Assembly: GCF_030161635.1 (NCBI RefSeq)
Contig: NZ_BSUO01000001.1
Location: 2,709,199 to 2,773,198, forward strand
Source: Mobilicoccus caccae
Lineage (GTDB): Bacteria; Actinomycetota; Actinomycetes; Actinomycetales; Dermatophilaceae
Direction: 5' to 3'
Length of the DNA stretch: 64,000 nucleotides
Made by a program: the position numbers and the translations under genes. This document shows positions 30,144 through 37,181 of this stretch, piece after piece. The notes under the pieces are model-generated. The model was not told where the DNA came from. It did not search any database and saw only the letters and a program-made list of their open reading frames with translations. Numbering within the stretch: position 1 is the first letter of the stretch; every line of letters begins with the position of its first letter.

Positions 30144-31234
30144 CGCTGATCTCCTTCGGCACCGAGCTCGGTGAAGGCCGTGACGGAGGTGCCGCCGTCG
30201 ACGGTCGATCCTGGGCGGAGGTGCACGTAGGGGCCGACCTGCGCCCCGCCGCCGATGTTCGCCAGGCGGGCGTGGGTGCGCACGACGACCGCGCCGTCAC
30301 CGACCTCGACGTCGGCCAGCGTGGTGTCGGGCCCGATCTGCACGTCGCGCCCCACGGTGGAGGCGCCGAGCACCTGCGTGCCGGGCAGCAGGCGGCAGTC
30401 GCGGCCGAAGGTGACGTCGGAGTCGATCCACGTGGAGGCCGGATCGACGACGGTGACGCCCTCCCGCATCCACCGGGTGACGATGCGCCGGTTCATCTCG
30501 GCGCCCATGCGGGCGAGTTGCACGCGGTCGTTGACGCCCTCGGTCTGCCACAGGTCGTCGCAGACGTAGGCGGCCACGCGCCGGCCACGCTCACGCGCGA
30601 TGGCGAGCACGTCGGTGAGGTACTTCTCGCCCTGGGCGTTGTCGGTGCCGACCTGCGCGAGGGACTCCCGCAGCAGCACACCGTCGAAGGCGTAGATGCC
30701 GGAATTGATCTCGGTGATGGAGCGCTGCTCCTCGGTGGCGTCCTTCTGCTCGACGATGCCGACGACGTCGTCACGCTCGTCGCGCAGGATCCGGCCGTAA
30801 CCGGTCGGATCCTCGACGCGGGCGGTCATGACGGTGACGCCGTTGCCCGCCTGCTCGTGCGTCGCGACGATGGCCTTGAGCGTCTCGCCGGTGAGCATGG
30901 GCACGTCGCCGTAGGTGACGAGCACCGTGCCGGACAGATCGGCCGGCAGGGCCTCCAGGCCGCACTCGGTGGCGCGGCCCGTGCCGGGGACGTCGTCCTG
31001 GTCGGCGATCGTCGTGCCGGCGAAGAACTCCTCGATGTGCGCGGCGACGGCCTCACGCTGGTGCCGCACGACCACGGCCAGGTGGGCGGGCTCACAGGCC
31101 CGCGCCGCCACCAGGGCGTGTCCGAGCAGGGATCGCCCGGCCAGCGGATGCAGCACCTTCGGCAGATCCGACTTCATGCGGGTTCCCGCGCCTGCGGCGA
31201 GGACGACGACGGCGGCCGGTCGGGTCGGGCTCAC
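30140..31234 (-). CDS. glmU: GlmU, C-terminally truncated
   Basis: GlmU is normally a bifunctional enzyme that acetylates glucosamine-1-phosphate and uridylylates GlcNAc-1-phosphate to UDP-GlcNAc for cell-wall synthesis. From GTG 31234 this protein has the intact uridylyltransferase half: VVLAAGAGTRMKSDLPKVLHPLAGRSLL, TYGDVPMLTGETL, EINSGIYAFDG. The left-handed beta-helix then starts (LPGTQVLGASTVGRDVQIGP) but ends at residue 364 after VHLRPGSTVDGGTSVTAF. The usual length is about 480, so the catalytic acetyltransferase residues and the C-terminal tail are missing. No other frame in the prs region continues it. A deletion joining glmU to the prs ribosome site would explain the sequence. Confidence 0.88.
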   Translation of the reverse strand: MSPTRPAAVVVLAAGAGTRMKSDLPKVLHPLAGRSLLGHALVAARACEPAHLAVVVRHQREAVAAHIEEFFAGTTIADQDDVPGTGRATECGLEALPADLSGTVLVTYGDVPMLTGETLKAIVATHEQAGNGVTVMTARVEDPTGYGRILRDERDDVVGIVEQKDATEEQRSITEINSGIYAFDGVLLRESLAQVGTDNAQGEKYLTDVLAIARERGRRVAAYVCDDLWQTEGVNDRVQLARMGAEMNRRIVTRWMREGVTVVDPASTWIDSDVTFGRDCRLLPGTQVLGASTVGRDVQIGPDTTLADVEVGDGAVVVRTHARLANIGGGAQVGPYVHLRPGSTVDGGTSVTAFTELGAEGDQR

Positions 31235-31541
31235 ATGTACTCCCGGGCGTGCTGGTCGGCGGGACCGCGGTGGATCCCGGCGGCCGCTTGCCATGCTAGC
31301 CGTCCGCCGGGACCCGACGGCACACGCCGTCGACCGGTCCTCCGGCGGTTCCGCGGGCGCGCGAACGAGCCGCCGCCACGCCCACCTGTACCGACCCGTT
31401 CGGGCGTGTGCGCACTCGGGCCGACCCGCGTGGGCGTGTCGTCGGCCCTGCCGTACACGCCCGCCGGTGGGCCCTGGCGCGGGCAGATGGGGAGCGGCGA
31501 ATCCGGTGCGGCAGTAACGATCTCGTCGACGCCCCCTCCCC
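31235..31541. other. Intergenic region between glmU and benE
   Basis: No gene is evident in these 307 bases. On the minus strand GGCTAGCATGG near 31290 offers a TAGCAT -10 box for glmU. A possible hairpin (GGGCGTGT at 31432-31439 with ACACGCCC at 31455-31462) lies 80 bases past the benE stop and may end the ben operon. Confidence 0.4.
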
Positions 31542-32819
31542 TCATCGAGCCTCCGCCGCGGCATCGGCGAAGTCGCCCGGTTCGAGGATCCGGGTGATGA
31601 GGTAGCCGGTGACCACGCCCCAGAACGCGCCTCCGATCCCGAACACCGTGAGGTCGGCGACGGTGACGAGGAACGCGACGAGGGCGCCCAGGGTGTGGCG
31701 GGCGGCGAAGGCCGCGACGAAGGCTCCCTGCAACGACTTGAGCATGGCCACCCCGCCGAGGACGGCGATCCAGGCGGGCGGCATCGCCAGCATGAACGTC
31801 ACGAGGGTCGGGGCGGCGAGGCCGACGACCATCGCGAGCACCCCGCACGTCACGGCGGCGGCGTACTGGCGACGCCTCTCCCCCGACGCGACGAGCAGCG
31901 CGTTCGTCGGGCCGGTCAGGCAGGTCGAGACGGCGCCGAGGGCGGCCGCGGGCAGCGAGACGATGCCGCACAACACCGTCACGACGTTGACCGGCGGGCG
32001 GTGGCCGGCACTCGAGAGCACCGCCACCCCCTGACCGTTCTGCACGACGATGACCGTGATCGCCAGGGGCAGGACGAGTTCGGTCAGGGCCGCGAGCGAG
32101 AACGTCGGCATCTGCAGGACCGGCTGCGCGAACCCGGGAGCGATCTCGCTGCGCAGCGATCCGGTGAGCAGCACCGCGACGACCCCCACGACGAGCGTGC
32201 CGAGGACCGGCGGCAGGAACCGCCCGAGCGGCCCGGGGATACTCAGGGCGACGAACGTCAGGACCATCGGCAACGCCACCCACGGCGCGCTCTGGATCGA
32301 ATCGACCAGCCCCAGACCGAAACTGAGGAACACGCCCGCCACCATCGCCATGACGATGGGCATCGGCAGCAGGCGCATCACCTTGCCCACCCAGCCGGTC
32401 AGGCCGAGCAGGAGGATGAGCACCGCGGTCACGATGAACGCCCCAAGCACGTCGCTCCACGGCAGATGCCGCAGCGACGTGCCGACGACGACCGTGCCGG
32501 GGATCGTCCAGAAGAACCCCAACGGCTGGCGGTAGGCGACGCTGGCGACGACGGTGAGCAGACCGTTGAGGAAGAACACCGCGAAGATCCACGAACTCAG
32601 TTGCGCCGGGCTGAGATTCCCGGCCGAACTGCTCGCGAGGATGACCGCGAGCGGCCCGGTGGCGGCGAACACGAGCGCGATGACGGCGTTGGCGACGTAG
32701 GTCGGCCCGATGTCGCGTCGGAGGTCCGACAGGCTCGCGGGCCGGGTGCCCGGCCGTTCGAGGTGCGTAGCGCTCGGCAGCAGGCGTGATCGCCGATCCG
32801 AGCTGCGGGTCGAGGTCAC
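31542..32819 (-). CDS. benE: Benzoate membrane transporter, BenE family
   Basis: A 425-residue transporter of the BenE family, thought to move benzoate with protons across the cytoplasmic membrane. About 12 hydrophobic helices are visible, with the family-like segments GPTYVANAVIALVFAATGPLAV, GFFWTIPGTVVVG and GAVSTCLTGPTNALL. It starts at GTG 32819 behind TGAGGAGGAC, and the start overlaps the benR stop (GTGA). It is the last gene of the minus-strand ben run; a benE next to benK and a LuxR-type benR is also known from Corynebacterium. Confidence 0.9.
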   Translation of the reverse strand: MTSTRSSDRRSRLLPSATHLERPGTRPASLSDLRRDIGPTYVANAVIALVFAATGPLAVILASSSAGNLSPAQLSSWIFAVFFLNGLLTVVASVAYRQPLGFFWTIPGTVVVGTSLRHLPWSDVLGAFIVTAVLILLLGLTGWVGKVMRLLPMPIVMAMVAGVFLSFGLGLVDSIQSAPWVALPMVLTFVALSIPGPLGRFLPPVLGTLVVGVVAVLLTGSLRSEIAPGFAQPVLQMPTFSLAALTELVLPLAITVIVVQNGQGVAVLSSAGHRPPVNVVTVLCGIVSLPAAALGAVSTCLTGPTNALLVASGERRRQYAAAVTCGVLAMVVGLAAPTLVTFMLAMPPAWIAVLGGVAMLKSLQGAFVAAFAARHTLGALVAFLVTVADLTVFGIGGAFWGVVTGYLITRILEPGDFADAAAEAR

Positions 32820-35527
32820 GAGTCCTCCTCAGGGGACGGTTCGGCGTCGAGGGCTGCGTCGTCGCGTTCGGCGGCGACGTGGGCGGCCAACTCGGAGCGG
32901 GAGCGCAGGCCGAGCTTTCCGTAGACACGGGTCAGGTGGTACTGGACGGTCTTGACCGAGATGTAGAGCTCGCCGGCGACCTCCTTGTTGGTGCGCCCCG
33001 CGGCGACGAGGTCGACGACGGCCGACTCCTGCGGGGTGAGCTGCCCGTCCGCGGCGGCGCGACGCTGCCCGGTACCGGCCACCCGCGTGCCGGCGGCCTT
33101 GAGTTCACGGTCACACCGGGCGATGTAGGTCTGCGCCCCTAACGCGGCGAAGGCGTCACGCGCGCCGCGCATCATCTCGTCGGCCTCCCGGCGTCTGCCG
33201 GCCCGGCGGAGGGTCTGACCGTGGACGAAGCGCAGACGCGCCCGTTCGACGGGCATGGGTAGGGCGCTCAGCAGCGTCTCGGCTCGGTCGAAGGAGTCGA
33301 CGGCGGCGTCGAGGTCGCCGCCGATGCCGTGGAGCCGGCCGAGGACGATCTCGGTCCGCGCGATCGCGCTGCGCCGACCCTGGCGGGTCGCCACCTCCAG
33401 GGCGGAACCCAGGAACTCCCGGGCCTCCTCGGTGCGGTCGGTCATCACGAGCGCATCGGCGTAGACGTCGACCCACGGCCAGAAACCGGGATCCTGCTCG
33501 GGGTGGGCCGCGAAGGTGTGCGCCACCGGCTGCAACGCCCGGACGACCCCGGCGTGATCGCCGCGGCATTCGGCGACCTGGGCGTGGGCCAGGGCCGAGG
33601 GCAGGAGCATGACCGTGTAGTCATGGTCGGCCGCGAGTCCGGCGTCCAGGTGCATCCGCGACCGTTCGTCGTCGCCGCGATACGCGTGCACCACGGCGGC
33701 CGGCCAGTGCACGAGAGGCCGGATGAGTTCGTGTCCCGTGCGTTCGATCGCCCCGGCGGCTCGATGCGTCACGTCCAGGCACTCGTCCCAGCGGCCGAGG
33801 ACGAACAGGGTGCGGGCCAGCCACGCCTGCGCCCACAGGGTGATGCGCACCGAGCCGAAGGAGTAGTCGTTCGACGTGGCGCTCTCCAGGGCGGTCCTGG
33901 CGGCGAGCGGATCGTCCATGGCCAGGGTGAGCCACCCGTGTCCCATCGTCACGCGCTGGGTCTGGGCGATCGCACCGGTCCGGCCGGCCACGGACTCGAC
34001 GGCGGCGAGCGCCTCCGGCCACCGACCGAGGGCTCCGTAGCCGAGGCATCGGATGGCGTCGGCCTCGGTGGCGTGCACCGATCCGGGGCCGAGTGCGGCG
34101 GAGCGGTCGGCCCAGTCGAGGAGCGCCCGGCCGTCCCCGAGCGCGAGGTTGTGCAGGACCATGCGGGTGCACACCAACGCGGCCAGATCAGGGTCGGTCT
34201 CAACTGAGTCCGGCCCGCCCACCTCCGCCCAGGCCCGGGACAACCATGTCTGTGCGTCGTGACGACGCCCGCGCAGGATCGACAGATATCCCAGGGTCGC
34301 GTCGGTCCGGCCGGTCCGGGGAAAGCTCTCGACCTCCGCCACCAGGGCCTCCGCCTCGGGGAGACGCCCGGCACCCACGAAGGCGTCGACGGCCGAGGTG
34401 AGGTAGCGCGCGCGGTCGCCGTCGACCGCCACGCGGGCGGCGTCGGCGTAGGCCTGTGCGGCCTGGCCCCATTCACCGACGGCTCCGCGCGCCTTCGCAT
34501 GGGTGGCCAGATCCAGCGCGAGGTCGGCGTCGGGTCCCAGGCTCGCCTCCACGAGATGTCCCAGCCGCGCGCTCGCATCGGTGACGTGGTCGGCGGCCAG
34601 CCGGTGCCGCTCGCGGACGCCGGTCGGGCCGGTCAGGTCCGCCACGGCGAGCCCGTACATGGGGTGGGTGAAGGCCAGCGTCGTGCGTCCGCGCACACTG
34701 CCGGCGGTGACGACGCCGGTGAGGATCACGTCGTCGACCGCGGAGGGGTCGACCCCGGCCAGACAGGCGGCCTGCGAGAGGTCCGCGCGTTCCCCGAGGA
34801 CGGCTGCCGCCTGCACGAGTGCCCACGCCTCGGGCCGCACCGCGTCCCGCACCGCCGCGACCCGGTCCCGGTGACGCCGGGTGGCACGGAACGCCGGGTG
34901 ACGTTCGCTCCACACCGCGCGGGGCGATTCACCGACGAGGTCGAGGACGTCGCCGGGCACCCCGGCGGTGAGGGTGTGCGCAGCACGGATCGCCGTGTCG
35001 CCCGCCCACTCGATGTGGGTCCGGATGAGGTCGGCGGTCTGCGCCACCGACAACCCCTCGAGGCCGATGCGGTGGACGTCGGGAAGATCGATCCGCGGCT
35101 CGGGTCGTGCGGCGATGAGCACCCTGGACGCGGTGAGCAGCGCCGCCGCCTGCAACGCCGCGACCGTCGTCGGATGCACGGAGTGCCCGGCCTCGACGAG
35201 GATCATGCGCGGCCGGGGTCGGCCCCACGCCTCCACGAGCGCGCGGGCCACGGCGTCGACGCCGGCGTCGGGATCGAGATCGGGCACCCACCGCGCGAGT
35301 ACAGAGTGAGGACGCTCGAGGTCGACGTCCTGACCGACCACCTTGACGATGCCGTCCGCTCCGCCGGCGATCCTGGCGAGCGCCGCGGTGACCAGCGCCG
35401 TCTTGCCCACCCCTTGCGGTCCCTCGATCAGGACGACCGAGGGACCGCAGGGGTCGGCGAGGCGGGCGACCAGGTCGTCGAGTTCGCGACGCCGACCGAT
35501 GAGCGTCTCGCCGACGTCGGTGATCAT
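32816..35527 (-). CDS. benR: LuxR-family LAL-type ATPase regulator of the ben operon
   Basis: A large ATP-binding regulator (903 residues) with an N-terminal AAA domain and a C-terminal LuxR helix-turn-helix. The Walker A motif GPQGVGKT is at residues 36-43; ILVEAGHSV-like (MILVEAGHSVHPTTV) is the probable Walker B region. The long middle part has TPR-like helical repeats. The C-terminus holds LTPQESAVVDLVAAGRTNKE, VAGELYISVKTVQYHLTRVY and GKLGLRSRSELAAHV, a complete LuxR DNA-binding domain. ATG 35527 overlaps the benK stop. Corynebacterium BenR is of the same type, so control of ben genes in response to benzoate is a fair inference. The frame stays open upstream through benK, which is a coincidence. 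Confidence 0.88.
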   Translation of the reverse strand: MITDVGETLIGRRRELDDLVARLADPCGPSVVLIEGPQGVGKTALVTAALARIAGGADGIVKVVGQDVDLERPHSVLARWVPDLDPDAGVDAVARALVEAWGRPRPRMILVEAGHSVHPTTVAALQAAALLTASRVLIAARPEPRIDLPDVHRIGLEGLSVAQTADLIRTHIEWAGDTAIRAAHTLTAGVPGDVLDLVGESPRAVWSERHPAFRATRRHRDRVAAVRDAVRPEAWALVQAAAVLGERADLSQAACLAGVDPSAVDDVILTGVVTAGSVRGRTTLAFTHPMYGLAVADLTGPTGVRERHRLAADHVTDASARLGHLVEASLGPDADLALDLATHAKARGAVGEWGQAAQAYADAARVAVDGDRARYLTSAVDAFVGAGRLPEAEALVAEVESFPRTGRTDATLGYLSILRGRRHDAQTWLSRAWAEVGGPDSVETDPDLAALVCTRMVLHNLALGDGRALLDWADRSAALGPGSVHATEADAIRCLGYGALGRWPEALAAVESVAGRTGAIAQTQRVTMGHGWLTLAMDDPLAARTALESATSNDYSFGSVRITLWAQAWLARTLFVLGRWDECLDVTHRAAGAIERTGHELIRPLVHWPAAVVHAYRGDDERSRMHLDAGLAADHDYTVMLLPSALAHAQVAECRGDHAGVVRALQPVAHTFAAHPEQDPGFWPWVDVYADALVMTDRTEEAREFLGSALEVATRQGRRSAIARTEIVLGRLHGIGGDLDAAVDSFDRAETLLSALPMPVERARLRFVHGQTLRRAGRRREADEMMRGARDAFAALGAQTYIARCDRELKAAGTRVAGTGQRRAAADGQLTPQESAVVDLVAAGRTNKEVAGELYISVKTVQYHLTRVYGKLGLRSRSELAAHVAAERDDAALDAEPSPEEDS

Positions 35528-36978
35528 CGCGTCACGGTAGCGCCCGGGTCGGTCGTGCCCACGGTCGGCGAGGTCGGCGCGAGCTTCTCGTTGCGTGCGT
35601 CGAGCGCGGGGTCGTCGCCCACCGGGAGGACTCCGGCGTCGGGATCGACCACGGCGGCCTGCTCGGTCGGCCGCGCTGCTCGCGGCAGGGCGGTGACGAT
35701 CGCACCGAAGACGGCTGCCACCGCGAAGAGCTGGAACGCCTGGCTGATGCCGATGCCGGCGCCCATGAGCATGCCGCCCACGAGCGGGCCGACGATGCCG
35801 CCCAGGCGACCGAAGCCGGCACACCAGGCCACACCAGCGCCACGCGCACGCGACTCGTAGAAGTTGGCCACGAACCCGTACACCAGCACCTGCGTGCCGA
35901 TCGTGCCGATACCGGCGACCGCGACCAGCGCGAGCAGCACCGGGAACGGGAAGCCCAGCGGCAACGCCACGAGGGCGACGGCGGCCATGAGGAAGGTTCC
36001 GGAGATGACCCACTGCGGACCGACGCGGTCGGCGAAGCTCGACGCGCTCATCGCGCCGACGATGGCGCCGAGGTTGAGCACGAGCAGGAACATCAGCGAG
36101 TAGCTGGGGCCGAAACCGTTCTGGCCCATGATCTCCGGCAGCCACGTGTTGAGTCCGTAGGTGAGCAGCAGACCGGAGAAGCTCATGAAGCCGAGGAAGA
36201 CCGTCGGGACGAAGTACTGCTTGCTCGCGAGCGCACCGAACCCGGCACGCTCGCCCGGGCCGGCCGAGACCCCGGCCTGCGCGTGCTCGACCAGCGGCAC
36301 ACCGGTGCGCTCGGCGGCGATGCGCGCCTCCTCGAGACGACCACGCGACTGCAGCCACAGCGGCGACTCCGGCAGCTTGGCGATCGCCATCGGCAGGAGG
36401 AACAGGAACGGCAGCGCACCGAACCAGAACAGCGGACGCCAGCCGAACTGGTCGCGGATGGCCAGCGCCAGCAGCGAGGCCACGACGCCACCGGCGGGCA
36501 CGCCGCAGTAGACGATCGCGTTGTAGACGTGGCGACGGCCCGGCGGGGCGAACTCGGCCACGATGGCGCCCGCGGTGGCCACCAGGGCGCCGACGCCGAT
36601 GCCGGTGAGGAAGCGCAGGATGCCGAACGCCAGGGCGCTCGTGGCCAGGGTCGTGAGCCCCATGCCGATCGAGAACCAGGCGATGTTGGCGATCATGAGC
36701 TTGCGGCGGCCGATGATGTCGGAGACCGAACCGGCGATGAGCGCGCCCACGAGCACGCCGACGAGTGCGTAACTGCCGAGCTGGCCGGCGAGCTGGGGCG
36801 AGATCTGGCCGAGCTGGCTCGGGTCGCGCAGGAAGATGGGCACGACGGTGCCGTAGACCACCAGGTCGTAGCCGTCGAAGAGCATGGCGAGCGCGCAGAT
36901 GGTGACCACCCAACGGACCGTGGAGGTCCGTTTGCGGTCGTCCGGGGCGACGCTGCCCGGGGCGGGTGAAGTGGACAT
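35524..36978 (-). CDS. benK: Benzoate MFS transporter, AAHS family
   Basis: A 12-helix major facilitator of the aromatic acid:H+ symporter family, 484 residues. It has the AAHS N-terminal segment LFDGYDLVVYGTVVPIFL with the acidic/aromatic helix-1 residues, the loop 2-3 motif GSVSDIIGRRKLMI and IGVGALVATAGAIVAEF. ATG 36978 follows AAGGAATCCC. The stop overlaps the benR start (ATGA), so the two are translationally coupled. Gene order here is benABC/D-benK-benR-benE, close to but not the same as the Corynebacterium order. Confidence 0.92.
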   Translation of the reverse strand: MSTSPAPGSVAPDDRKRTSTVRWVVTICALAMLFDGYDLVVYGTVVPIFLRDPSQLGQISPQLAGQLGSYALVGVLVGALIAGSVSDIIGRRKLMIANIAWFSIGMGLTTLATSALAFGILRFLTGIGVGALVATAGAIVAEFAPPGRRHVYNAIVYCGVPAGGVVASLLALAIRDQFGWRPLFWFGALPFLFLLPMAIAKLPESPLWLQSRGRLEEARIAAERTGVPLVEHAQAGVSAGPGERAGFGALASKQYFVPTVFLGFMSFSGLLLTYGLNTWLPEIMGQNGFGPSYSLMFLLVLNLGAIVGAMSASSFADRVGPQWVISGTFLMAAVALVALPLGFPFPVLLALVAVAGIGTIGTQVLVYGFVANFYESRARGAGVAWCAGFGRLGGIVGPLVGGMLMGAGIGISQAFQLFAVAAVFGAIVTALPRAARPTEQAAVVDPDAGVLPVGDDPALDARNEKLAPTSPTVGTTDPGATVTR

Positions 36979-37088
36979 GGGATTCCTTGTCAGGAGAAGG
37001 GCATGAGCGGATGAGGTCGTGTCGCGGATGCGGACGACCTGCGTGAGGGGTGAAGGGTGAAGCGGGGAGACGTCGTGCCCGTGGCGGG

Positions 37089-37131
37089 CCGACGCCGCCG
37101 CCGGATCATGACGTCCGTGCGGCGGCGTCGG
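37089..37131 (-). terminator. Hairpin between benC/D and benK
   Basis: A perfect 13-bp GC-rich stem (CCGACGCCGCCGC / GCGGCGGCGTCGG) with a 17-base loop lies in the 203-bp gap after the BenC-BenD gene. It could act as an attenuator or partial terminator that separates catabolic genes from transport and regulation. Confidence 0.6.
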
Positions 37132-37181
37132 AGGTGCAGGGTCGGGGCCTCAGAAGGCCGGTGAGCCGTACCTGTCTCGGT

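Noticed and set aside
32816..36913. A 1365-codon open frame on the minus strand
   Set aside because: Only the part from ATG 35527 is protein-like (LAL regulator). The upstream 460 codons are an out-of-frame reading of benK with Arg/His/Ala-rich, low-complexity content.
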